This document shows, one piece after another, positions 42,870 through 51,953 of a stretch of 61,641 nucleotides of DNA. The stretch comes from Methanoculleus sp. SDB. Lineage in GTDB: Archaea > Halobacteriota > Methanomicrobia > Methanomicrobiales > Methanomicrobiaceae. Below the pieces are notes generated by a model. The model ran no database searches. It was not told where the DNA came from and saw only the letters and a list, made by a program, of their open reading frames with translations. Every line of letters starts with the position of its first letter. Position 1 is the first letter of the stretch. A program made the position numbers and the translations under genes. The stretch lies in assembly GCA_001412355.1 (NCBI GenBank), contig LKUD01000049.1:1-61641 (forward strand), given 5' to 3'.

Positions 42870-44573
42870 TCACCCTGATAAAAGACGGATAAACCGCCGG
42901 AGCGCCCTGATATCCCCGACAGCGATGATCGAATCGCCCGCCTGCACCGGCTCCTCCGCTCCGGGCCTGATAACCGACCGTCCCCCCCCCTCGATTCCTA
43001 TCACCCGGACACCGCTTCTCCGTTCGATCCATCCCGCGGTTGCGGGAGTGGTTTTCATGAAATGTTTCATCACCACCTTCTGGCCGTTCGGAAGGTCGAG
43101 AAGGACCTGCACGATGTCGGAGAGCACGATGCCCGCGACCACCTGCCCTCCGATGGTGGGGAGAAGGGCGACGTAGTCGGCACCTGCACGATAGAGTTTG
43201 TCAATGGAGGAGGCTTCGTTAGCACGGGCGAGGATACGGAGCTGCGGGTTCTGATTCCGGGCGATCAGGGTGGCGAAGATATTCACGTCGTCGTCGTTCA
43301 CCGCCAGGACGCAGAACCGGGCGTCTTCGATATGCGCATCACGCAGGACCTGCTCATCTTCGGCGTTGCCCTGCACGAAGGGCATCTCCTGCTGCTTCCT
43401 GTCGATGACGATACAGTTGATCCCGGACTGCGTGAGTTCCCGGTATGCGGCCTTCCCCACATCCCCGTACCCGGCGATAATCGCCAGCTCCTCTCCCGGC
43501 ATATCGGCACGAAACTCGGTTTCGATCACCTCGTTGAGGGCGTTGGCACGGCCGAGGAGAAACAGCATCGTCGAAGTGTCGATGATGTCGTCCCCGGAGG
43601 GGTGCATGACGAACGAGCCTGCCTTCCAGAAGAACAGCACGTCAATGCCGAACCGCCCGAACAGGGCAAGCCCGCGGAGACTTTTTCCGCTCGACCGGCA
43701 CCCCTCCATGATGGGCACTTTTATCAGTTTGAGAGATGTTGCCGGCGAATCCTCGGAAATCTTCATCCGGTCAAGGCTGATCGCCTCGTATATCGTATCG
43801 ACGTCCGGCCGGAGCACCGCATGGCGCCCGAGGATCTTGCCCGTCGAGTTCTTGGGCGAGAGCACGAATTCGGCACCCGCGTACCGGAGGTACCGGTCGA
43901 ACCCGAGGTCGTCGACGATCGCGATGATGCGTCCCGTGGTCCTTTCCCGGATGCCGAGGATGATCATCGCGGTCGTGCGTTCTTTTTCATCGATAATGAT
44001 GTTCGTCGCGTTTTCGACCCATGCATTGCTCCACGTTGCGGGATCGCCGTAATCCCCCCAGACGACATGGAGCTGCTTCCGGTACCGCCGGAATACCCCG
44101 CGGGCCTTTTCCTGGTTCTCTTCAACGATCACGATCGGCATGTCGATGATCATCAGGCTCTCAATCAGTGCCCGTGTCAGTTCGCCGTACCCGACGATGA
44201 CGACGTGCCGCTCCATCTCATGGGGAGTGCGGTGCGGTGGCGTGGCCTGGAGGAGTGCGGTGATGTACGGGGCGAGCATCACCGGGACGATCATCAGCAC
44301 CGTAAACACTCCCGTCACCATGATGAAGATGACGATGGCGTACATGATCTGGCTTGAAAACGGCAAAAGATCGCCGTATCCGACGGTCGTGATGGTTTCC
44401 ACGACAAAAAAGAGTGCCTCCGCCCACGTCATCGGGCGGTGTTCGAGCAGCGGAAACGTGTGATGAATGATGATCGTGTAGACGACGACCTGTATGGTCA
44501 GGAGTCCGACGTATATCCTCAGCCGCCGGTCCGGCAGCAGGACGGCAAGGAATCCCCTGTTGTTACCCGGCAT
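42870..44573 (-). CDS. Potassium channel with tandem RCK domains
   Basis: A 567-residue ion channel of the MthK type. It has two membrane helices (about 17-40 and 76-108) flanking a pore loop with the K+ selectivity filter TVGYGD. Two cytosolic RCK (TrkA-N) domains follow, starting HVVIVGYGELTRALIES (about 123) and ELAIIAGYGDVGKAAYREL (about 355), each with a nucleotide-binding GxGxxG-like loop and a TrkA-C part. Having both RCKs in one chain is unlike MthK, where the second is made from an internal start. RCK domains gate the pore by Ca2+ or nucleotides. It overlaps ncsA by 11 bases. Confidence 0.94.
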   Translation of the reverse strand: MPGNNRGFLAVLLPDRRLRIYVGLLTIQVVVYTIIIHHTFPLLEHRPMTWAEALFFVVETITTVGYGDLLPFSSQIMYAIVIFIMVTGVFTVLMIVPVMLAPYITALLQATPPHRTPHEMERHVVIVGYGELTRALIESLMIIDMPIVIVEENQEKARGVFRRYRKQLHVVWGDYGDPATWSNAWVENATNIIIDEKERTTAMIILGIRERTTGRIIAIVDDLGFDRYLRYAGAEFVLSPKNSTGKILGRHAVLRPDVDTIYEAISLDRMKISEDSPATSLKLIKVPIMEGCRSSGKSLRGLALFGRFGIDVLFFWKAGSFVMHPSGDDIIDTSTMLFLLGRANALNEVIETEFRADMPGEELAIIAGYGDVGKAAYRELTQSGINCIVIDRKQQEMPFVQGNAEDEQVLRDAHIEDARFCVLAVNDDDVNIFATLIARNQNPQLRILARANEASSIDKLYRAGADYVALLPTIGGQVVAGIVLSDIVQVLLDLPNGQKVVMKHFMKTTPATAGWIERRSGVRVIGIEGGGRSVIRPGAEEPVQAGDSIIAVGDIRALRRFIRLLSG

Positions 44574-45459
44574 CCTGCCTCACCTCCGCGAGGATCCGGC
44601 AGATCCGGCATGTACCCCGGAAGGGATTTCCACATTCGGGGCAGATCCCGGCTGCCTCCGGGCTGCCCCCTGCCATCTTCGGCAGCTCCTCGCCAAGGTT
44701 GACGAGTGCGAATTTGGTGGCGGGATGGCGGTAACTGTAGTCATTGAGCATGGTTCTCACATCTGCCCGGAGCGCGTTGTACGCATACGGGCACCCGCGT
44801 TCGATGAATCCCTTCACGTGGAGGTGGGCGTAGAGTGCCACCTCCCGCTCCGGAAGGTTCTGGAACGGGCGGATCCGGGGGATGAATCCGTCCGCCTTCT
44901 CTCCCTGATGCACGAGCCGGCCGGCGTCTCCGCGGAGAACGTTCATGAGCACGGACTGGGCGTCATCATCGAGATTGAAGCCGAATGCAATCCGGGTGAT
45001 CCCCTCGTCACGGGCAACCCGGTTCAGGAGCGACCTGCGGAGGACGCCGCAATACGAGCAGGAGAGGCGGTCTCCCTTCCGCCGGACGATCTCATCGAGA
45101 GTGATGCCGTATTCCCCGGAAAACGAGGCGGTGTGGCAGAGAACACCCATGGATTCGGCAATCGATTGCACCGTCCCCGGATCGCGGTAGCCACAGATGC
45201 CCTCGTCGATGGTAATGGCGCGGATTTCCACGTCGCGCCGATCCCGAAAGAGGGTGGTGAGAAAATACAGGAGCGCACTGCTGTCCTTTCCGCCGCTGAG
45301 AGCAACGCCAATCCGATCGCCGCTCTCGATCCACCGCTGCTTCCGGATCAGCTTCTTTGCCCGCCCCTCGAAATCGGCGACAAAATGCTGCCTGCAGAGG
45401 TGCATCCCGGAGTACCGCTGAAAAACAATCGCATCCCTGTTGCACCTGTCGCATTTCAT
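44563..45459 (-). CDS. ncsA: tRNA 2-thiolation enzyme NcsA/Ctu1
   Basis: An adenylating ATPase that thiolates U34 of Lys, Glu and Gln tRNAs. The 298-residue protein has an N-terminal zinc finger (CDRC and CRQH), the PP-loop SGGKDSS, the catalytic cysteine region SCSYCGVLRR and a C-terminal zinc ribbon (CPECGNPFRGTCRICR), matching the TtuA/Ctu1/NcsA family. A TTG at 45468 is in frame, but the ATG at 45459 is about 25 bases after the TATA-like GATATAAGT, giving a leaderless mRNA. It is followed by the K+ channel gene end. The sulfur carrier is not adjacent; the MoaD-like gene at 520 is far away. Confidence 0.92.
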   Translation of the reverse strand: MKCDRCNRDAIVFQRYSGMHLCRQHFVADFEGRAKKLIRKQRWIESGDRIGVALSGGKDSSALLYFLTTLFRDRRDVEIRAITIDEGICGYRDPGTVQSIAESMGVLCHTASFSGEYGITLDEIVRRKGDRLSCSYCGVLRRSLLNRVARDEGITRIAFGFNLDDDAQSVLMNVLRGDAGRLVHQGEKADGFIPRIRPFQNLPEREVALYAHLHVKGFIERGCPYAYNALRADVRTMLNDYSYRHPATKFALVNLGEELPKMAGGSPEAAGICPECGNPFRGTCRICRILAEVRQDAG

Positions 45460-45510
45460 GCTTCCCAATCAAACTTATATCATCCCCCCTGATAAAATGT
45501 GTAGAGATTT

Positions 45511-46368
45511 ATGCCGGTTTCAGCGGATATGGTGCGAGGGCTCCATAAGTATGATATCAAGGTTCTCCATGCAGTGGAGCGGCTTATGAAACGATACCAG
45601 TGGGTGCCGTTTGACATTCTCAGGCAGAACACCGGCTTTTCAGAAACCGAACTGAAGTTTCGCCTCGGACGGCTGATGTCACAGGATCTTCTCAAGAGCA
45701 GTTCGGTGCCGTATCCCGGGTACCAGCTCGTCTTTACCGGGTATGATACCCTTGCCCTGCTCGCCCTCACCGGCAGGGGCACGGTCTCGATGCTCGGGTC
45801 GATGATCGGGGAGGGGAAGGAGGCGGTCGTCTACGAGGGGCTCGGGTTCGGACCCGTGGCATTGAAATTCCACCGTGTCGGCCAGCGCTCGTTTCAGACC
45901 GTTCGGAGAAACCGTACCTATATGCCCGAATCGGGGCATTGCCCGTGGATATTTGCGTCAAGCCACTCGGCTCGCAGGGAATTCGATGCGCTCACGCTCC
46001 TGCACCCCGACGTGAACGTCCCCGTTCCGGTCGACATAAACCGGAACGTGGTTGTCATGTCGTTTATTGACGGTGCGACACTGAACCGGTGTATTCTGGA
46101 AGCGCCGGCCGAGATACTGGAGAGTATCCTGGACCAGATCACCACGGCATACCGGCGGGGCATCATCCACGGCGATCTCTCGGAGTACAACGTGATGGCG
46201 GATGCCCGTGGCTGTTACATTATCGACTGGCCCCAGTGGATATCGTCCGACCACCCCAACGCCGGTGAGATTCTCCATCGTGATGTGGAGAATATCGTTA
46301 TGTATTTTCACCGGAAATACGGGATACGCTGTCCGGTTGAGGAGGCACTGTCCCGGGTGATCGGGTGA
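45511..46368 (+). CDS. rio2: Atypical protein kinase Rio2
   Basis: A small-subunit assembly factor with ATPase/kinase activity. The 285-residue protein begins with a winged helix (YDIKVLHAVERLMKRYQWVP, about 14-95), the Rio2 hallmark that separates it from Rio1. The RIO kinase domain has a P-loop MIGEGKEAVVYEG, the catalytic loop GDLSEYNVM (in IIHGDLSEYNVM) and the metal-binding IIDWPQ. Length fits archaeal Rio2. Its stop overlaps the GTG start of the DUF460 gene (GTGA), so the two are translationally coupled. Confidence 0.96.
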   Translation: MPVSADMVRGLHKYDIKVLHAVERLMKRYQWVPFDILRQNTGFSETELKFRLGRLMSQDLLKSSSVPYPGYQLVFTGYDTLALLALTGRGTVSMLGSMIGEGKEAVVYEGLGFGPVALKFHRVGQRSFQTVRRNRTYMPESGHCPWIFASSHSARREFDALTLLHPDVNVPVPVDINRNVVVMSFIDGATLNRCILEAPAEILESILDQITTAYRRGIIHGDLSEYNVMADARGCYIIDWPQWISSDHPNAGEILHRDVENIVMYFHRKYGIRCPVEEALSRVIG

Positions 46369-48320
46369 AGATTTTCGGGATTGACGTTATCAGGGGATCC
46401 GTGCGGTCACGGTCACGCCGGCCCGCATACGCGCTCATTACGATGGAGAAGGGGACCGTGACGTCCGAGTCCGAGGTCTCCCTCTACCGGCTGCAGCGCA
46501 GGCTTGCCGCCGAAGAGCCCGACATTCTTGCGGTGGACAGCCTGCAGGAGGTGGCGGCCGACCAGCATGATCTCTTCACCTTTATTCAGGCCCTTCCCCC
46601 GGGCACACGGCTCGTGCAGGTAACCGGCGGGGAGCGGAAGGAGACTCTCCAGAAGGTTGCGGCCCGGTATAACATCAGCGTCAGCAAAACGGACCCCTAT
46701 GCGGAAGCCCGTGCGGCCGCGTTCATCGCCTCCTCCGGCGGCGGTGCCGAGGTAATCGCCTTTGAAAACAGCTGCGATATCGTCGTGAGCCGGCACCGGT
46801 CGATCGGGAAGGGCGGGTGGAGCCAGAACCGGTATACCAGAAAGATACACGGGGCGGTGCTCCGCCAGGGCCGCGAGGTTGAATCGGCGCTCTCTGATGC
46901 AGGGCTCAAATACGAAAAAAAAGAGTATCCTGCATTCGGTGGTGCGTCACGCGTCCAGTTCCGGGTCTTTGCCTCCCGTGACATGGTGCCGGTCCGCTCC
47001 TCCCGCGGCACGGACGTGCAGGTGCGGATCTCGGGCCGCCGGCTCGACCGGATCCGGTTCAAGCCCCTGTCCGGCAAACCCCGGTACCTCATCGCGGGCA
47101 TCGACCCGGGCACGACGATTGGGATTGCCGCCGTCGATCTCGACGGAAACCTCATGCATCTGATCAGCTCCCGCCAGATGACGATGTCGGATGTGATCGA
47201 GGAGCTGTACCGTGTCGGAAAACCGCTCATTGTTGCCTCGGATGTGCACCAGATGCCGTTTTCGGTCGAGAAGATCCGGCGTGCATTCAATGCGGTGGCG
47301 TACACGCCGCGACAGGACCGCTCGATCGAAGAGAAGTGGGAGCTGACGAAGGCGTACGGCACTTCCAATGATCATGAACGCGATGCCCTCTCGGCGGCGC
47401 TCGATGCCTACCGGCAGTACAGGAACAAGTTCCAGAATATCAGCAAGCGGGTACCGCCCGGCATCGACCTCGACGAGGTCCGTGCGGGTGTCATCCGGGG
47501 AAAATCACTCGAGCTTATCCTGGGCAGCAGGGAGGAGGCGGTACTGCCCGCGTCGCCTGCGGTTCCGGAGACGGAGATGCCGCCGTCGCCCGTGGACGAA
47601 CGGGTTATGGAGCTCGACGGTCTCGTCAAGCGGCTCCGGGGATATATCGACGACCTCTCGGCCGACGGAAAGAAAAAGGACGAGGAAATCGAGCGTTTGA
47701 CACGCCTCTGCACCCGCCTGAAGTCGGAGGACGAGGGGCGGATGCGGAGGGATGTGGAAGTCGTACGGCGGGACGCAATCATCAGGAGCCAGAAAAACAT
47801 GCTCCGGAAGGCGGAGAAACGGTCAAAAAAGCTCCACCGGCAGGTAAGCAGGCTGAAGAGGTTTGCAGATCTGCAGATGAACGGGGACCATATCCCCGTC
47901 AAGGTGCTGGATTCTCTGACACGCGATGCCGTGCGGTCGCTGGATGAGGATCTCGGGATCAACGAGGGGGACATCATTGCAGCGGCAAAGACCGACGGGT
48001 GGGGCCGGAGCGTGCTGGAATTCCTTCATTCTGCTAAAATCCGTGTGATCATCACCGGCACCGGGGAAAAACAGGTGCATGACGGACAGCTTCTCCTGGC
48101 ATGCAGTGAACTGGAACTTCCCTGTATCCCGGCAGCCGGTCTCGATCTCAGGATCCGGGGACGGACCGGCACCGTGCCGCGGGTGAGGCTCGAAGAGGCC
48201 CTTCTCCGATGGGAGAGCGATTTCGAGGCGTACCGCCGGGAAAAAAAGACGGAAATGCTCGAATCAATATTCAGGGAATACCGGAGCGAGCGGGAGCGGG
48301 AGGTACGCCGCCATGGATGA
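46365..48320 (+). CDS. DUF460 protein: RNase H-like fold, coiled coil and C-terminal domain
   Basis: A 651-residue archaeal protein of the DUF460 family, function unknown. It starts at GTG with MKIFGIDVIRG, an RNase H-type first strand with Asp. A second such strand, LIAGIDPGTTIGIAAVDLDG (about 243-262), is followed by VASDVHQMPF and NDHERDALSAALDAY, which together form the classic three-acid RuvC/YqgF pattern. Residues about 405-510 are a charged coiled coil. The last about 110 residues are alpha/beta (SLDEDLGINEGDIIAAAKTD, VIITGTGEKQVHDGQ). It may be a nuclease or resolvase-like enzyme acting on RNA or DNA. Coupling to rio2 hints at rRNA or ribosome work. Confidence 0.85.
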   Translation: MKIFGIDVIRGSVRSRSRRPAYALITMEKGTVTSESEVSLYRLQRRLAAEEPDILAVDSLQEVAADQHDLFTFIQALPPGTRLVQVTGGERKETLQKVAARYNISVSKTDPYAEARAAAFIASSGGGAEVIAFENSCDIVVSRHRSIGKGGWSQNRYTRKIHGAVLRQGREVESALSDAGLKYEKKEYPAFGGASRVQFRVFASRDMVPVRSSRGTDVQVRISGRRLDRIRFKPLSGKPRYLIAGIDPGTTIGIAAVDLDGNLMHLISSRQMTMSDVIEELYRVGKPLIVASDVHQMPFSVEKIRRAFNAVAYTPRQDRSIEEKWELTKAYGTSNDHERDALSAALDAYRQYRNKFQNISKRVPPGIDLDEVRAGVIRGKSLELILGSREEAVLPASPAVPETEMPPSPVDERVMELDGLVKRLRGYIDDLSADGKKKDEEIERLTRLCTRLKSEDEGRMRRDVEVVRRDAIIRSQKNMLRKAEKRSKKLHRQVSRLKRFADLQMNGDHIPVKVLDSLTRDAVRSLDEDLGINEGDIIAAAKTDGWGRSVLEFLHSAKIRVIITGTGEKQVHDGQLLLACSELELPCIPAAGLDLRIRGRTGTVPRVRLEEALLRWESDFEAYRREKKTEMLESIFREYRSEREREVRRHG

Positions 48321-49173
48321 CCGGGAGCTGCTCGCCACGGTGACGGCCGTCCTTGGTCCCAGCGCGGTGGCGGATGACTGTGCGGTGCTTGCCTGCGGCG
48401 CCGATCTGCTGGTCGTCAGTACGGACATGCTCCACGAAACCACCGATTTTCCATCCGGCATGACCGACAGCCAGATCGGATGGATGGCGGTTGCCGTCAC
48501 GCTCTCCGATATCGCCGCGATGGGTGCGGCTCCCGAAGCGGTTCTTATTGCGGCGGGACTTGACCGCTGGCAGCGCCTCGAAGGCATCCTCAGGGGCGCA
48601 CGCGCCTGCGCGGACGCACACGGGTGCGGTATCGTCGGCGGTGACACCGATGCCCACACGGAGCTGACGATTGTCACAACCGGGATTGGCCGTGTCTCTC
48701 CCGCGCATCTTGTGCGCCGGTCGGGGGCACGTCCCGGCGACCTTGTCTGCCTTGTCGGCACGCCCGGACGGGCACAGGCGGGGCTGCTCGGGTATCCCGG
48801 TCATCGCACGGCCCTCATCGAGCCCCTGCCGCTTGTCAGGGAGGGACTGGCACTCGGCCGTGCGGGAGTATCGGCGATGATGGATGTTTCGGACGGCCTC
48901 CTCCTCTCTCTCCATGATCTGTGCGAGGCGTGCGGGTGCGGTTTTTCCGTGGTCTCCGACACCATTCCGCTGCCCGAAGGCGTGGAACCGGAACTCGGGC
49001 GGGAGATGGCACTCTCGGGCGGGGGTGACTTCGGGCTCCTCTTTACCTGTCCCCCGGAACGGTTTCCCGTGAAGGGAGTGGATGCCCGGGTGATCGGGCG
49101 GGTGACTGTGGAAAAGAGGGTCACGATAGACGGCCAGCCGGCGTCTCATCGCGGCTACTGCCATACCTGGTGA
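48313..49173 (+). CDS. thiL: Thiamine-monophosphate kinase
   Basis: Phosphorylates thiamine monophosphate to the active cofactor. The 286-residue protein shows the AIR-synthase-like fold of ThiL: VADDCAVLACG with Asp residues for Mg-ATP, STDMLHETTDFP, VTLSDIAAMGAAP, VGGDTDAHTELTI and MDVSDGLLLSLHDL. The length is slightly short for the family (about 300-330). The ATG overlaps the DUF460 stop by eight bases and has GGGAGGT upstream, completing the rio2-DUF460-thiL unit. Confidence 0.94.
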   Translation: MDDRELLATVTAVLGPSAVADDCAVLACGADLLVVSTDMLHETTDFPSGMTDSQIGWMAVAVTLSDIAAMGAAPEAVLIAAGLDRWQRLEGILRGARACADAHGCGIVGGDTDAHTELTIVTTGIGRVSPAHLVRRSGARPGDLVCLVGTPGRAQAGLLGYPGHRTALIEPLPLVREGLALGRAGVSAMMDVSDGLLLSLHDLCEACGCGFSVVSDTIPLPEGVEPELGREMALSGGGDFGLLFTCPPERFPVKGVDARVIGRVTVEKRVTIDGQPASHRGYCHTW

Positions 49174-49233
49174 CGGGCGCGGCAAGGTTTTTTAGGGCCG
49201 GCGGAGTACTCTCCCCCGTATCGGAGTGGTGAT

Positions 49234-50400
49234 ATGGCAGTGCACCGGAAGAGGGTATATGCGGCCGTCCTGATCATAGCACTCTGCATGATCCCCGCGG
49301 CGACGGGCCTGGATGGAGAAGGATACCGGACGCGATCGCCCGGCGGACAGATCAGTTCTGTTGCAATCACGAACGACGGTTCCCGGATCGTGTGCGGGAG
49401 CGATACGGGAAAAGTGTTCTGTTATAATGCGGAAGGAACCGTGCTGTGGTCCCATGCGGCATCGTCCCCCGTCACCGCGGTCTCGGCCGCGGGGCTGGGA
49501 AGTGCCTTTGCCGCCGGGTACGCCGACGGAAATGTCTCTTTCTTTAAGCGGGACGGCGGCATCCGCTGGGAGAAGGCCACCGGCTCTCCGGTGAGTTCCC
49601 TCGCGGTCTCCGGGTACGGCAGCGAGTGTGCCGTGGGAGGGGATCGTCTTGTTCTCTTCTCAGCTCTGGGTGACCGTATCTTTGATGCGAGAGCCGGCGA
49701 CCGTGTGCTGTCGGTGGCGATCTCGGAGGACGGGGAATATATCGTCACGGGAAGCGAGAACGGGGATATCAATTTCTTCGGGAGAAGGGGGAATGTGCTC
49801 TGGAGCGAGTTCACGCACGGAACGGTGCGCTCGGTGTCGACGGCCGATGATGCATCGATCATCGCTGCCGGAAGGGCGGATGACAACCTCTATATCATGA
49901 CCCGGAAGGGCTCGATCCGGTGGCTGAAGGTGACCGGTGCCCCGGTTATGTCAGTAGCACTCTCACGGAGCGGCGATGACGTGGTGATTGCGAACCGCGG
50001 CGGTACGGTGCGCTATTACGAGGTGGGCGAACGGGAACGCTGGTCGGCGACGACCAACGGCGAGATACGGGCGCTCGCGATTGCGGGAGACGGATCGCTT
50101 GCCGCCGCAGCTGATACCGGCACCGGCATTCGCCTCTACGATCGGACCGGAGCGGAGGTGTGGACATTCGCTGCAGACAGCACCGCCACTTCGCTTGCGT
50201 TGTCACAGGACGGCAGGGTGCTCGCGGCAGCGGCCGGGAGTGACGTATACCTCTTCACGACCGCGGTGACGCCGGTGAGGAACATCCAGGTGGAAACGGC
50301 ATCGATGCCCGCACCGTCTCCTGCCGAGGTGCCTTCCGGGGCGTGGCCTGCCGTGGCAGCCCCGCTCCTGCTCGCAGCAGCGCGCCGCCTGTACCGGTGA
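49234..50400 (+). CDS. Secreted beta-propeller (WD40/PQQ-like) surface protein
   Basis: A 388-residue exported protein with a signal peptide (about 1-25), then seven or eight repeats of about 40 residues of the form VxSVAISxDGxYIVTGSxNGxIxFF-G-x-L-W (for example VLSVAISEDGEYIVTGSENG). This predicts a beta-propeller. A short Pro-rich linker and a C-terminal hydrophobic stretch ending in basic residues (AAARRLYR) form a likely anchor. It is three bases from the convergent gene at 50404, which encodes a related propeller. Ligand unknown. Confidence 0.88.
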   Translation: MAVHRKRVYAAVLIIALCMIPAATGLDGEGYRTRSPGGQISSVAITNDGSRIVCGSDTGKVFCYNAEGTVLWSHAASSPVTAVSAAGLGSAFAAGYADGNVSFFKRDGGIRWEKATGSPVSSLAVSGYGSECAVGGDRLVLFSALGDRIFDARAGDRVLSVAISEDGEYIVTGSENGDINFFGRRGNVLWSEFTHGTVRSVSTADDASIIAAGRADDNLYIMTRKGSIRWLKVTGAPVMSVALSRSGDDVVIANRGGTVRYYEVGERERWSATTNGEIRALAIAGDGSLAAAADTGTGIRLYDRTGAEVWTFAADSTATSLALSQDGRVLAAAAGSDVYLFTTAVTPVRNIQVETASMPAPSPAEVPSGAWPAVAAPLLLAAARRLYR

Positions 50401-50403
50401 CGC

Positions 50404-51684
50404 TCAGCGTTTCCACCGGGGGCGTTCTTCCCCGGCAAGGGCATCATATCCGTTCTCTTTTTTCCGCCGCCGCATATACAGCACCGCTGCCGCCGCACCG
50501 AGGACCAGCAGCACAAACAGGCCTGCATAGACGGGAAGCATCGATTCCTCTGCCGGTTCCGGGACGGCTGTTGCGGTCGGCGTGCCGATGTCAATGGAGA
50601 CGAACCCCTCCTCCGTTGCCGTCGCGGCGGGGGACTCTGTCACGTCCGGAGATGCTGTCGGCGATGTCGTCGGGGGGGCGGTTTCGGGAGGAGCGGGGAC
50701 AATGGTGCCGGTCGCAAAGAAGTAGACGGTGTTGTCATTCGATCCCACGGTGATAGAGCTCCCGTCCCCCGAAACCCCCACGCCGCACACGGCCAGGGCA
50801 ACCGTATATGAGCCGAGCAGCGTACCCTCGCGATTCAGGATGAGTGCCTTATTGTCCTCCGTTCCGGCAACAACAACATTTCCATCGTCTGAAACGTCAA
50901 TGCTGCAGGGGGGGAGTGCTGTTGTGTAGGTCAGAAGAAGATTGCCGTTTCCGTCGAGGTACAGGATTTTATTTCCCCCGGTTGCGCCCGCAACGAGGCT
51001 GCCGTCGCCGGAGATTCCTACCGAGGTCGGGGACTGCTCCGTGTTGTAGGTCCAGAGGAGGTCACCGCCGTTTGAAAAGCAGTATATCCTGTTGTCTCCG
51101 GTTCCTGCTGCGATACGGCTCCCGTCCCGGGATATGGCGACGCCGCGGACATCAAGAGCGGTGCTGTGCGACCAGAGGAGCGCACCCTGCCGGTTGAAGA
51201 GGTATACCTTGTTTGCCTCGGAGCCTGCCGCGACATAGGATCCGTCCCGCGAGACCGCTACACTGCTGACCGGCTGGGGAGCCGTGTATGTCCAGAAGAG
51301 GTTGCCCAGGTAGTCGAAGTAGTATAATTTGTTTCCGTTCGTCCCGGCGGCAACATACATGCCATCGCCTGAAACCGCCGTGCAGCGGACGTTGAAATCT
51401 GTCTGGTATGACCAGAGGAGGGTTCCCTGCCCGTCGAAGAGGTAGAGGCGGTTGTCAGCCGAGCCTGCCGCCACGACTGCGGCATTGTCGTTTATCGCCA
51501 CGCTCTGAACCTGCTGTCCGACGATATACTTCCATTGCAGCCCGTTCTCAGCGGCTGCACAGGAAGGCAGTGCCATCCATGAAGCCATCAGTGCGACCAT
51601 CAGAAGGACTGCCAATCGCCTGCATATACCCGACCCCGGGACACCGTTTCCATGTTTTTCCGTGTTCCGCTTCATCCGCATCAT
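50404..51684 (-). CDS. Secreted beta-propeller surface protein with C-terminal anchor
   Basis: A 426-residue protein related to its convergent neighbour. It has a signal peptide (about 20-43, ending CAAA), seven to eight propeller repeats (VSSVAVSRDGSYVAAGSEAN, VRGVAISRDGSRIAAGTGDN), a Thr/Pro stalk (about 325-375) and a clear C-terminal membrane helix (PVYAGLFVLLVLGAAAAVLY) followed by RRRKKE. So it should face outward with a cytosolic basic tail. ATGs at 51684, 51681 and 51675 compete; GGAGAGAAGGG (51685-51695) serves any of them. A TATA-like TTTTTAATATG lies about 30 bases upstream. Confidence 0.9.
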   Translation of the reverse strand: MMRMKRNTEKHGNGVPGSGICRRLAVLLMVALMASWMALPSCAAAENGLQWKYIVGQQVQSVAINDNAAVVAAGSADNRLYLFDGQGTLLWSYQTDFNVRCTAVSGDGMYVAAGTNGNKLYYFDYLGNLFWTYTAPQPVSSVAVSRDGSYVAAGSEANKVYLFNRQGALLWSHSTALDVRGVAISRDGSRIAAGTGDNRIYCFSNGGDLLWTYNTEQSPTSVGISGDGSLVAGATGGNKILYLDGNGNLLLTYTTALPPCSIDVSDDGNVVVAGTEDNKALILNREGTLLGSYTVALAVCGVGVSGDGSSITVGSNDNTVYFFATGTIVPAPPETAPPTTSPTASPDVTESPAATATEEGFVSIDIGTPTATAVPEPAEESMLPVYAGLFVLLVLGAAAAVLYMRRRKKENGYDALAGEERPRWKR

Positions 51685-51842
51685 CCCTTCTCTCCAGTAT
51701 ACATGCAGCATATTAAAAAAGGATTGATGCCTGTGTGTGCGGACGCACCGGTGAAGGGATGTGTCTGCCGCGCGGGAGTGCGTGCCAGAAGCCGGGAGAA
51801 ACGGCACAAGAAGGCCGGAAAAAAGAGTGTCGTAAACAGAAA

Positions 51843-51914
51843 TGGACTCGGCGGGATTTGAACCCGCGGCCTTTACGTTGCGAACGTAACGATCTACCCC
51901 TGATCTACGAGCCC
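51843..51914 (-). tRNA. tRNA-Ala (CGC)
   Basis: Folds as a full cloverleaf on the minus strand: acceptor GGGCTCG / CGAGTCC, D stem GATC / GATC, anticodon stem TTACG / CGTAA with loop TTCGCAA (anticodon CGC, decoding GCG alanine codons), T stem GCGGG / CCCGC with loop TTCAAAT. Discriminator A; the CCA end is not encoded. One G-U pair in the acceptor. No intron. Confidence 0.96.
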
Positions 51915-51953
51915 GGACCGTTCGGCTGAAAATGGCAGGCGTTTTTTTTCGGA

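Noticed and set aside
43062-44357. A 431-codon plus-strand frame opposite the K+ channel
   Set aside because: Low-complexity His/Asp/Pro-rich translation typical of antisense; the channel on the minus strand has clear TVGYGD and RCK motifs.
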